This document shows positions 37,545 to 48,010 of a stretch of 64,000 nucleotides of DNA, one piece after another; positions within the stretch are counted from its first letter, which is position 1; each line of letters starts with the position of its first letter. The stretch covers positions 31,177,036 through 31,241,035 of the forward strand of contig OX578281.1 in the NCBI GenBank assembly GCA_951217055.1. The letters run 5' to 3'. The translations under genes were made by a program, and so were the position numbers. Source of the DNA: Gerris lacustris (lineage: Eukaryota; Arthropoda; Insecta; Hemiptera; Gerridae). The notes under the pieces are model-generated. The model had not been told where the DNA came from and did no database searches. It was given only the letters and a program-made list of their open reading frames with translations.

Positions 37545-37691
37545 GAGCGCTATACTGGAAATATAGAGGCCCGTGGTTCAAATCCCGGCGCTGGAGAGTA
37601 TTTTTCTCTGTCTGTTTCCCGTAGTTAATAATAATTATAATTTGATTTAAATTAAAATTTAATCTTTCTGTAGTATAAATACTACCAAAAT
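37545..37691 (+). mobile_element. SINE copy lacking the start of its tRNA head
   Basis: It starts in the A box (GAGCGC) just after a poly-A run. It has the anticodon-arm stem CTATA/TATAG, the B box GGTTCAAATCCC, the same body as 13741-13910, and ends with the tail hairpin region AGTATAAATACTACC. The orientation is opposite to the 13.7 kb copy. Confidence 0.8.
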
Positions 37692-38451
37692 AGTAAAATA
37701 TGAAAAAAAAAATAATAAACCTGTTTTACAAAATATGCACTAAAATGGAATTTTTTTTTTTCGTGGTAGGCTGTGAAATAGTAACTTTAGAGCCTAAAAA
37801 ACATAGCTAAAATCCATTTTTTCATTACGTGGACTTAAAAGATCTTTTCATTACTCCTACACTGTATTGAAATTTTTTTTTACCTCCTAGGAGGTAAAAA
37901 ATGTTTTACGTCCTACACCCGTAGGACGTAGGGTATCAAAAGTGCCGTTTTCCGTTTTTGGCGCAGCAATCTTTGTAGATATTCTTCTTAGTACGATTAA
38001 AATCCACTAGATGTCAGTGCGTTTTATTTATCTTTTTTTATAGTGTAACCTCTTTAAGGTTTTTTTTTCTCAAAATCTTAAGTATGTTTTAATATTTATA
38101 ATTATATTGATTAATATTTAATGTTTTTTCATTGCCTGCTTCCTCGGAAAAAATAGCATATATGCTACACTACTGTAAAGTGTATTTTCTTTACCTTAAT
38201 AATTATATATATAATTGCCGCGGTAAAGAAAAAACTTACTTCACAGCCTAGTAACATAATATACTATTTAAATAGCTACAGTACAACAAGCGATCACAGT
38301 ATATGCGTAATGGTTTGATTTAAATATTACTGTTAATGAATATTACCACAAACTATAAAAAACTCACCCTCTAAAAAATAGAAAATTTGCTTATAGGAAA
38401 TTTCAATTTTAACACAGGGGATTTAACCATTTTCTAATGTATATGAGAAAA
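37692..38451. other. Intronic; two short palindromes side by side
   Basis: TTACCTCCTAGGAGGTAA at 37880-37897 and TACGTCCTAC/GTAGGACGTA at about 37908-37930. No coding sequence is recognised. Confidence 0.55.
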
Positions 38452-39069
38452 TAACATTATTTTTTTGTATTATAGATGTAATTCTACGTAATGTAATGTT
38501 ATTTTTTTTGTAGGTTTCATCATGTTTTTATTGTTGATATAATTCTACATAATATAATGTGTTGATTCCTTGCAGGCTTTATCATGTTTGTATTATGAAT
38601 GTAATTCTTCAATATGCAATGTGTAGGTTTCTTGCAGGTTTAATCATGTTTGTATTATAGATGTAATTCTACATAATCTAATGTAATCAATAACTTGGTT
38701 TTCCGGTGAAATCTGCGTACTGGAAGCATCTTCAGGGGTGTGGTGCATCGTGATGTTGACTCGAAGCAAACACAGGATATACTGTTTGCTTCGGACAAAC
38801 ATGATGAAAGAGATATCTTGTGTTTGCTTCGAGCTAACATCACGATGTACCATGCCCCTGAAGATGCTTTCAGTAGTGGTAGCGAAACGTCGGACTTCAA
38901 CCCCTTCGTGACGCGGATTTAACCGGAAAACCAGGTTAATGCTAACGAGTTAACCCGTGCTCTAAGGTAATGTAATGTATGTATGTATGTATGTTAGTTT
39001 CTTGCAGGTTTAATAATGTTTTTATTATAGATGTAATTCTACATAATGTAATGTGTTGGTTTCTTGCAG
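38452..39069 (+). repeat. 62-bp tandem array that repeats the 3' splice site
   Basis: Acceptor-like AG dinucleotides after T-rich tracts fall at 38513, 38575, 38637, 39007 and 39069. Each is followed by a GTTTCATCATGTTT-like sequence. The spacing is exactly 62 bp except between 38637 and 39007, where a 280-bp hairpin element, its 9-bp target duplication and a (GTAT)n expansion intervene. The last unit supplies the real acceptor and the first 16 bases of the exon at 39070. The remainder of each unit is TGTAATTCTACATAATGTAA-like. Confidence 0.85.
38688..38967. mobile_element. Hairpin element inserted in the splice-site array
   Basis: It is flanked by the direct repeat TAATGTAAT (38679-38687 and 38968-38976). 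Long inverted arms share AACTTGGTTTTCCGG, GGAAGCATCTTCAGGGG, CATCGTGATGTT and CGAAGCAAACACA with their complements. The right arm has an extra piece with GCGAAACGTCGG. The CCTGAAGATGCTTTC part recurs in a repeat at 58495-58690. It has no protein-coding potential; the open frames in the arms are mirror images of each other. Confidence 0.72.
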
Positions 39070-39203
39070 GTTTCATCATGTTTGTCGGATAGAGAAGAAG
39101 ACGAGATCTATGGATTTGCAGGTTACGGAGTCTACGGCAAGCAGATGATGAACAGGCATCAACATAACAAGCTCATAATGCAACCTACCAACAATTATAC
39201 CAA
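39070..39203 (+). CDS. Second internal coding exon of the unrecognised host gene
   Basis: A 134-bp exon, acceptor TTTCTTGCAG, donor GTAAGC at 39204. It enters in phase 0 and leaves in phase 2. It encodes VSSCLSDREEDEIYGF, then AGYGVYGKQMMNRHQHNK, then LIMQPTNNYT. An acidic patch is followed by a Gly/Tyr motif and a Gln/His/Asn-rich segment, typical of a disordered linker rather than a folded domain. The phase fits direct joining to the exon at 10276-10476. The first 16 bases are shared with the upstream 62-bp repeat units, so the exon start and the array have a common origin. There is no stop in frame before the donor. The gene is unnamed; the call rests on splice sites, phase and residue composition. 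Confidence 0.65.
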
Positions 39204-39347
39204 GTAAGCCTTTTTTTCATTTAATCTATATTCTTGACAAAAGGTAACTGAGCAGTGAGAAGTCGATAGACAATGGCTCAATTGCTATAACTGATGGAAT
39301 GTTAGGTTTTCCGCGATGGCTATGTCATTTTGATTTGTGATTCTTGA

Positions 39348-39705
39348 GTTCTGCTCCTATTGCTGTCGGCATACAGAGTTCTGCTCCTATTGCTGTCAGC
39401 ATACAGAGTTCTGCTCCTATTGCTGTCAGCATACAGAGTTCTGCTCCTATTGCTGACAGCATACAGAGTTCGGCTCCTATTGCTGTCGGCATACAGAGTT
39501 CTACTCCTATTGCTGTCAGCATACAGAGTTCTGCTCCTATTGCTGTCAGCATACAGAGTTCTGCTCCTATTGCTGTCAGCATACAGAGTTCGGCTCCTAT
39601 TGCTGTCGGCATACAGAGTTCTACTCCTATTGCTGTCAGCATACAGAGTTGTGCTCCTATTCCTGTCAACATACAGAGTTCTCCTCCTATTGCTGTCGGC
39701 ATACT
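39348..39705. repeat. 30-bp minisatellite, about 12 copies
   Basis: The unit is TATTGCTGTCAGCATACAGA followed by GTTCTGCTCC. Copies differ by one or a few bases (CAGC/CGGC, CTGC/CTAC). Because 30 is a multiple of three, several frames on both strands stay open through the array (for example SAPIAVSIQS repeats). That is a property of the repeat, not evidence of a protein. It starts 145 bp after the donor of the exon at 39070. Confidence 0.92.
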
Positions 39706-40307
39706 TACACGAGCTCTTTTGTACATTTCAGGAGCTTTTCCAGGCTTGATGAGTAAAACTACGGGAATTATTTGAACTTACCAACCATTACTTGAATCAA
39801 ATATTTTGAATTTTAAACGAGAGTAACTGTTAAATGCCCCTAACTATGCGACCGCCGGAAATGCCAAAACTAATGGTGCACCAGGGAAGTGAAGAGGGGG
39901 GGGGGGTATAGATTAGAGCTTGCGCATTGTGTAAGCAGTAGCTGTAACGGACGCCTGACATCCTCACTATATATGTTTTGTATCAAGGTTGGCTGAAAAC
40001 CTATAGATTATGTGAGACATGTTCATACAGCGTACGGTCGGTTGCCGGAACGGTCAGTCTCTCTACTCAAGATACTGTCGCCGGACAGGTCAGAAATGTA
40101 CCCAGCGACCGTTTAAACACCGGGTGTAGGGTGCTTAGACTTAGGCTAATGTTTGCATAGCTTAAAAACTATAAAACTAACTGATACTCTTCAAATAAAC
40201 TTTCTGTATACTAATTTATTTTGTCGGTTTCCATTTGTTTTAGTAATTAAACTGATTTAATTTTGAATATTTTTGCAAAATTTACAGTAAAAATAATCCT
40301 TCCCCTT

Positions 40308-40375
40308 GGGGGATCGAATCTCGACCTTTCACCATGACAATTTTCTCAGACGCTACAATACCAAAACGACTTACT
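40308..40375 (-). mobile_element. tRNA-like SINE fragment
   Basis: On the minus strand a B-box-like GGTCGAGATTCGATCCC follows a TGTAGCGTCTGAG region resembling an A box. The body is not identified. Confidence 0.4.
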
Positions 40376-42146
40376 TCTTTGTTAAATAAGTATTAAAAAT
40401 GGACCACAATTTAAAATGTTTAGTAAACATCATCAGTACTTTTTTTTTTAAAAAAATACTAGGTATTTCTCCTAATTTTAGTGTGAATATTTATTTCTCG
40501 ATTTCACTATGGGGTATGGCTATTCTGAACATTAGATATATTTAAAAAATTTCATTGACAATGGTTAAATTTAGACTTTCGTTAACACAGAAGACTAAAA
40601 GACAATTTAAAGTGTACTATTTTGTATTTAGGTGACTTTTAAACGTGTAAATTAATTAATATTCTCAAAATCTTTTTTTTTACACTATAGCAATACTAAA
40701 TATACTCTACGTAATAAAGTAAAAGTCTTAGACTTGCTTGTCTTGATCTTTTGTAATTTTTGTAATATTAGTATTGTTAAATAGTTTCGGAGTACATTTA
40801 CCGTGACATCCCTTATAAATGTTGCTTTCAGCAACCTAAAAGAACATTGTAATATACATTTCTCTTCTCTAATTGATCCATTAAGGACCTATAAAAAAGC
40901 TTTTATTCTCTTATTGGCCTATTGAACATGAATAGAAACGGGATCCCAGTTTCTATTGACACATTAAAACACCCGATAGAAGAAAAACTACTACTGGAGA
41001 GATGTTAAACCATTAATTGAACTCTTTTTCTCTGTGTTTGCTAGTGGTTTTTTTTTTCTACCAAATACAAAAAGTATTGTATTGGTGCATTGGTTCATTG
41101 CATTAACCAATAAAAACTCTTACTACATTTTCGTATTAAACCTAAATATTTTTGTTTTGTTTTTTTTACTGTGAAATATATTTATTTTTAAAATAAATAT
41201 AGACAAACTAATTTCTTTATTAAGGCATATTTTAGACGTTTTAGGCACGTTTTAGACGTTTTAAGCACGTTTGTGCCTCTGAGTGAGGCTAAGTATAGCC
41301 AAATTTAAAATTGGAAGATGTTATAAACATTTTCAATTATTTTCAAAACCCTATAAGACCCTTAATAAAAACAGAAGATAAAGAAATAAAAGGGAGAAGT
41401 TAAATAAAACCCCAAATTTCCTCTATCCCAAATGTAATCCCGGCTAGAATCTCGAATTTCATTTTTTTTTTAGCATACATTGCCATTATACCTTGTCTAC
41501 TTATTTTTAATTGGGTTGGCTTTATTTTCCCAAAAGTCTTAATTTGTCTGATAATAAGTTATTCTAAGGTATGGGATAGAATATTAGAAGGTAGACACAA
41601 TATCATCGGTTTAAATTGTAAGTATATGGTTAAAAAAAAATTAACAAAAACCGGACTAACAAAATACTTTTATTTTATTTTTTTTAAACTTATTTATCAA
41701 TTTTAGTTAAAAGTGACTGTGAAAGTTTCAATTCTAGGCGTAACTTGTTAATAATTACTGTGATATATTCTAAATCCGTCTACACAATACACGCTTAATA
41801 TTATTGCCCACTATACTGTACAACCTTTCACGTACTAATTGAATTAATGGTCCAATATTACAACATAAACAGTTAATATTACTGTACAATATTTCTACAC
41901 ATAGACCTCTATTGTACGGCACATAAACGGTTAATATTATTGTACAATATTTCAACTCTTAAACGTATGAGCAGTATTACACATATTATTCTACATTATT
42001 TTATCACAAAGTAAATTGTACAATATTAAATTGTTACTCTTAATATTATTATACAATATTTCTAAATTTCGACGTATATTATACAATTTTACTTACAAAA
42101 TATATTTATTCAAGATTAATTATAGATGCTTAATATTACAGTACAG

Positions 42147-42148
<2 letters not shown>

Positions 42149-42239
<91 letters not shown>

Positions 42240-42274
42240 TATATGTGTGTGTGTGTATGTATGTATCTATGTAT
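42149..42274. repeat. (AT)n followed by (GT)n/(GTAT)n microsatellite
   Basis: About 87 bp of alternating A/T, then GTGTGTGTGTATGTATGTAT. Confidence 0.95.
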
Positions 42275-44224
42275 ATATTCTGAATTTGTGGAAGTGTGGG
42301 TGTATCATCATATAGAGTCAAGTGAATAAATAACTCAAGGGGAAAACCATGTGTCTTATTTTTACCAATTTTTCCCTTCGTTTCTTCGTCTTGATACTTG
42401 AATTTCTAAATTTGTATTTTTATCAGTCTTTATTTTTTTCAGTTATCCTCCACCGAAGCGCGGGTTCTTGTTGTTTTTTAGGTAAATTTAATTTCGAGTG
42501 TCGTTTTTTCCCTTCTTGTTTCTTCTCGGTAGCTGTTTATTCAACTCTCCTGGGGATCGAACGGTTTTTTTTTTTTTTTTGTTTTGTCGTCCTTTCTTTT
42601 TTGTTTTATTCTTCGAGTCTTTTCACGAGGATTGTTGTATATTTTTAGTGTCTGTTGCTTGTTTCTTAGACCATGGTTTAAGTTCGGTTTATTCGACGTT
42701 ACCCCCTCAAGGCAAAGACTGTTTCTTCCCGAACTGGCTTTCAGTTTGTTTTCCGGTCCAGTTGTTCCCTTCCCTAGGACTTCCCAGGAAAAGGGTTTTT
42801 TTTTCCTGGCTTAACAAGGAAATGCGAGGTAAACCCCTTCTTCTATGGTTCTTAGCCAACTACACAGTCACTTTAGCAAGAAAACATGCATTGACGAAAA
42901 AAGAAAAAATCCTCTGTAAAACATTTTCTTGGTGGTTGATTTTTCCCCTGTTTATTGTCCTTAGACTAAGTGTGAGCATAATGCCTTGTTAGAGTCTTTG
43001 CTCAGTAAACCAATTCTCGAGATTTTATTTTCCCCTTGTTTAGTCTTCTTAGTAATGATCTTTTTTTTAACAGCCTTTTATTTATATATCTCTAAAAGAT
43101 TCGAATAAAAAAATCTCCATGAATAAAAATAGACAAACTTTAAACAGCAATAATAAAATTATGATTCAATATAAGTTTATATTTTTACTTCAGGGCTTTT
43201 TCTTTGTTTGTAATTTAAGTTTTACTTTTTTTTCAAATGCTTGAAAAACCCAAAAAACATTATATTATATTAAAAACAATTTTAAAAAGAAACAAAGATT
43301 GGAATCTTTCAAGTATCCATCCCCCCCCCTCCCGATTACGAAATGAACCGTTTCTTTCTTTAATGTGAAATGTCCGGGAGGAAAAACTTTTTTTTTAGTT
43401 CCTCGATATTTTCCTCTTTTGAAAAAAAGCCTATAGGAGAAAGCTTAGCCTAGCGTACGAGACATCCCCCCCCCCCAGAATTCAACTTTTGTGACTTTTT
43501 ATTATTTTCTTTTCATTCTAAAGAACCTCTTAAAACTGAAATGGAAGGAAGAGTTGAAAGATTAAAAATAAGAGATAAAGAAGGGAGGGAAGGAAAAGTT
43601 CGACAAGAAAAATCAAAGAATGGTTTTTTTCCAGATGGAAAAATGATCAAAGGGAAATATGGAGTGAAATTCCTGTGTCTGTAGATAAGTGCAGAATAAG
43701 GATTGAGGGTTAAAATAAATTGAACGAAGATAGAGGCATCTGACAACAACATATTTTTATCGGCTATAAGTAATTTCTCTATAATACGACTGTACACTTT
43801 CGGTTTATTTGAATATATATTTATATAAATTGATTTATAATTTCTTACTGTTCATCCATGAATACATGGTTAATTAGCTTGTTTTGCAGCCTTGATCCAT
43901 ATAACCGTTGCATAACACCGCGTATAAAAAATGTTGGTAAAATTATTTTACGACAAAGTCTTCTATATGAACCACATTTTCACTTACAGCACAGTATAAA
44001 AATAAATAATTTTTTTTCCCGGTTAAGCACAATTAAGTCAGACGGATCATGCCCATGCAAACAGTCAGACTTATTTAACTAGTCAGGAAAACATTTGTCC
44101 GATATAACTAGTTCTAAAATTTCTCATATAAAGTACATAATTAATTACTTGGTCTCGTGTTTCCAATTTATGAGTAATTTATGGTTTTAGTGGAGACATT
44201 TAAATATTATAGAACATGTTATCC

Positions 44225-44280
44225 AAATTTATAACTCCCCGGCGGGGATTCGAACGCAGCCTCTCACTGCCCGTGGTTAT
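44225..44280 (-). mobile_element. tRNA-like SINE fragment
   Basis: The minus strand carries a B-box-like GCTGCGTTCGAATCCCCGCC. No convincing A box or body was seen. Confidence 0.4.
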
Positions 44281-44710
44281 AACTTTTTTAAGGAACTAGA
44301 TATTATTCCGCGAAGACAGCGTAACATGATTTGACTCGTAATTTAATGTATTACATTATTATAGAATTTTTTTTTATCAAAATCATCGGAATCTGTTTCA
44401 AGATAAAATTTTTTTACACGTTTTTCAGTTTTTTTGGGGGGGGGGGGGAGGAGGGGCAAATTTAGAGCTAAGATTTGTCTGAGCCTGTGGCCATATTTCA
44501 TCGACAGAAGGCAGACTGCAGACATACATTAGAAACAAAAAACCTATTTTTATTGGACTCTAGATCTTATAAGTGTAAAACCGAAAAGAAACAAATCTCA
44601 CTCAAAGAAACAAAACAATGTCACATTTTCGTACCATCATAACACTTTCTCTTTGTGCACAATTCTGCTAGGAAAAATAAAGGATATGTATTTTTAAAAT
44701 GCAATACTAC
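44281..44710. other. Nothing recognised
   Basis: AT-rich, with a G-rich run at about 44436-44449. Confidence 0.5.
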
Positions 44711-45058
44711 TAATGACGTAATGTCTAATGTTGGAACAGTTCCTATGTGTCACGTTTGCGTGGCACATCCCTTGGTGTCTCTCACAAATTGTGTAGCCTA
44801 TTGCAGTGTGCAAACATGGTATTAAATTGCTGTTGTGTTTTGCCAGCCAAGCAAGTATGGCGGTATGAAAGCACGCTCGTCTGATAAGCCCTATATCTGA
44901 TCTTCTTGATCTAGTATAGGTCCAGAGTTGGGTGGGCATCGTCGGGCCCCTGATGAGTCGGACGCGACGAATCTTAATGACGTAATGTCTAATGTTGGAA
45001 CAGTTCATATGTGTCACGCTTGCGTGGCACATCCCTTGGTGCCTCTCACAAATTGTGT

Positions 45059-45060
<2 letters not shown>
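44711..45060. repeat. 87-bp direct duplication flanking a unique core
   Basis: Copies at 44711-44797 and 44975-45060 share TAATGACGTAATGTCTAATG, TTGGAACAGTTC, TATGTGTCACG and GCGTGGCACATCCCTTGGTG, with a few changes. The core of about 177 bp between them contains a hammerhead-like motif at its end. The second copy runs straight into an (AT)n tract. Two like-oriented ends around a core resemble a small terminal-direct-repeat element, but no target duplication is visible. Confidence 0.65.
44950..44984 (+). ncRNA. Hammerhead-ribozyme-like core
   Basis: CTGATGA (44950-44956) is followed by a perfect 4-bp stem GTCG/CGAC with tetraloop GACG and then GAA (44969-44971). This matches the CUGANGA, stem II and GAA core of a hammerhead. 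A tiny stem III (TC/GA around TTAAT) and a cleavable C could follow. However, the usual A-U pair next to the core would be reversed, and I see no stem I partner for the sequence before 44950. It may be a broken ribozyme cut by the 87-bp repeat that starts at 44975. Confidence 0.35.
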
Positions 45061-45136
<76 letters not shown>

Positions 45137-45254
45137 GCAATAATATAATATAATAGTAATATTATATATTATTATATAATATATATTATAATATAATATA
45201 TAATATAATATAATAATATAATATATATATATTATATATATATAATATGCAATA

Positions 45255-45331
<77 letters not shown>
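45061..45331. repeat. Compound (AT)n / AATAT satellite block
   Basis: Two (AT)n tracts (45061-45132 and about 45255-45331) enclose about 120 bp of TAATATAATA-type sequence with two GCAATAT interruptions. Confidence 0.9.
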
Positions 45332-45991
<660 letters not shown>

Positions 45992-45994
45992 TAT

Positions 45995-46233
45995 ATATTA
46001 AAATAATAGAATGGTCTTAACTTTTCAGCTTTATGATAGGAACCAATGTGACCATAAATATTGTGTATTTTGTTTATTAAGTATAAACCAAATTCCTCAG
46101 ACACATAAATTCTTTTCCTGTTTTGCAATATCTTATAACAAATATCACCGTCTTCAACAATTTCAATTTCCTCTTTAATTGCTTTCTGATCAATCATTAT
46201 TTCTTTTAATTGGACCATATTGATAACTTTCAA
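45995..46233 (-). pseudogene. Integrase N-terminal fragment
   Basis: About 80 codons in a frame shifted from the RNase H frame. They contain the first half of the integrase zinc-binding domain: two histidines in an IHNIYGHIGSYHKAEKL context followed by YYF. The paired cysteines and the catalytic core are absent because the (AT)n tract begins here. The preceding LINKIHN segment fits the family. Confidence 0.7.
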
Positions 46234-46607
46234 ACATAGTCATCTTCATTTTCAAAGCTCTCAAGAACCGGATTTCTAGATAACGAGTCAGCTTCTATAT
46301 TATCTTTACCTTCTTTGTAAATTACTTTAAAATCATACTGAGATAGGTACAACATCAGGTCACCTAGTGCTTTGTCAGTTCGTGATTTAGATTTCAAATT
46401 TTCAAGTGGTTTATGATTAGATGTTACTATAAATGTCTTGCCAATTGGATAATGTTGCCAATAGACAATAGCTTCTTTTATTGCTAAACATTCCAAATAT
46501 ATTATTTCTTTCTTCTTCTGTCCTTCTGTTAATTTCTTAGAGAAATAAGCTATTGGATGCAAAACTCGATCCTCTTGAGTTTGTTTAAGAACAGCTCCAA
46601 GACCCAA
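46230..46607 (-). pseudogene. Retrotransposon RNase H domain
   Basis: A 125-codon frame starting at GLGAVLKQ (the first strand of Ty3/gypsy RNase H). It runs through HPIAYFSKKL and YLECLAIKEAIVYWQHY, which holds the catalytic glutamate. VTSNHKPLENL follows, where the family usually has an aspartate before HKPL but this copy has asparagine, so a catalytic residue appears lost. YLSQYDFKVIYKEGKDN then leads to ADSLSR, with the last aspartate present. The domain is in the same frame as the reverse transcriptase pieces, but the link between 46824 and 46607 carries stops and shifts. Confidence 0.85.
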
Positions 46608-46823
46608 CCACTTGCATCTACTTCTATAACTACATCTTTATCTTTATCGTAAATGGCTAAAATTGGAGAAGAACATAAATATTTTTTTTATTTGCTGAAA
46701 ACAATTTTCGCATTCATCAGACCAAACAAATTTTTCATTCTTTTTCAATAAATTGTGCAATAGAGCTAACCGTTGGGTACAATGGTCTATAAATGTATGA
46801 TAAAAATTAATCTTTCCTAACTA

Positions 46824-47425
46824 TTATCGAACCATCTTTCGCGTGGTAGGTCGTGGATTTTCTTTAATTGCAATAAGATTATCTTTAATTGGATAAACTT
46901 TTCCATTCTCAATGACATGCCCCAGATATTTCACCGAATGTGTGGCAAAACCACATTTAGTTAATTTTAATTTAAACCCTTCTTTATTTACTGCTTGCAA
47001 AACTAATTTCAAGTGCACTAAATGTTCAGGAAATGATTTTGAAAAGATCAAAATATCATCTCTATAATTTACACAAAATTTTCCCAAATTATATTTACGT
47101 AATATACTCGCTAGTGTTCTTTGAAATATAGCTGGTGAGTTCTTGAAACCAAATGGAAGTACCTTTCATTGCCAATGACCATGTTGCGTTATAAATGCTG
47201 TCTTCTTTCGATCCTTCATTCTAACCGGTATTGACCAAAAAGCTGAGTTGATGTCTAAAGCAGTAAACCAGTTACATCCACCGACATTCGCAACAAGATC
47301 TTCTATCCTAGGAAACGGTTGTGGCTCCGGTACTACTATCCGATTTAATTCTCGGTAATCCACACATAACCTTGTTCTTTTGCCGTCTTCTTTCTTAAAG
47401 GCTAATTTCACTGGAGATCAAATGG
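46824..47425 (-). pseudogene. Retrotransposon reverse transcriptase domain, nonsense-interrupted
   Basis: The frame opens near 47425 with SPVKLAFKKEDGK and has RLCVDYRELN, then ALDINSAFWSIPV carrying the first catalytic aspartate. It is stopped by a TGA at about 47166, after HGHWQ. The same frame continues with PFGFKNSPAIFQ to NYRDDILIFS, the catalytic box, where arginine replaces the more usual Ile/Val/Met before DD. KCGFATHSVKYLGHVI follows. It ends at stop codons near 46824. Fingers, palm and part of the thumb are recognisable. In the intact family it copies the element RNA into DNA. This one cannot make a full product. Confidence 0.85.
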
Positions 47426-47430
47426 AGAAC

Positions 47431-47879
47431 TCGTGTGTAAAGTTTAACTTATATAAACATTATTTGGGTTATAATAAGCCTGACATTAAGTTAACCAATT
47501 TGACATAGCCTTAGATAAAAATTTGAAATGACCGCTACAAATGACCAATATATCTACTACTTCATAAAAGAATATGTAACTATATAAACCTTGGAAAATA
47601 TGGATAAGTCAATAAGAATTAATAAACCCCATTATAATCATGCCTATTCATTACTCAATATACCGCGACGATGATTTATTAAAAGAAGTTACCCAGAGTA
47701 TATTAAACCCTGATGACAGGCATGTTATACAAGGTTTAGTAGATTCTCTAATAATCCCTGAAGGCTGACTTTTGGTGGGGTCTGGAACTTGGGTCTTTTT
47801 TTACGGTTAGGTATTTGCTGAGGATAAGATTTATCTTCACCAATATCTAGGAAACAAGATTTTTTCCGGGACATTTTAT
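47431..47879. other. Nothing recognised
   Basis: The 5' side of the retrotransposon fragment. No LTR or gag sequence is evident. Confidence 0.5.
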
Positions 47880-48010
47880 AATTTTTTGTTCAGAATTGTC
47901 AGAACACTTTTAAAGAAATCATTTGTTTTTACGGTTTTTAGAATTTTTGGGGTGGCACCCCCAAAATTTAGAGCTAAAATTAATTTCCTAATTTTGCCTG
48001 AGGGTATGAG
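47880..48010 (-). repeat. Repeat A, partial diverged copy
   Basis: It matches the TTTGGGGGTGCCACC / ATTTAGAGCTAAAATT / CTGAGGGTATGA region of the repeat in reverse complement. Confidence 0.45.

Larger units (their letters stand above)
39204..44224. other. Probable downstream intron; no further exon recognised
   Basis: It starts with the donor of the second exon. Apart from the minisatellite at 39348, a SINE-like piece at 40308 and microsatellite DNA at 42149, no feature is clear. Blocks of CGGTTAATATTATTGTACAA type recur loosely between 41880 and 42060. The T-rich frames at 42349-42992 overlap each other in different phases and show no domain. Confidence 0.45.

Noticed and set aside
38644..38922. 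Open frames on both strands of 60-81 codons
   Set aside because: They lie in the inverted arms of the hairpin element and are near mirror images of each other. They do not match a protein family.
39325..39775. Open frames of 129-143 codons on both strands with 10-residue repeats
   Set aside because: They arise because the 30-bp minisatellite unit is a multiple of three and contains no stop in several frames. There is no sign of splicing or coding bias.
42349..42992. Overlapping plus-strand open frames of 76-164 codons, Phe/Leu-rich
   Set aside because: Three overlapping phases are open because the strand is T-rich. No domain, signal sequence with a mature protein, or splice context was found.
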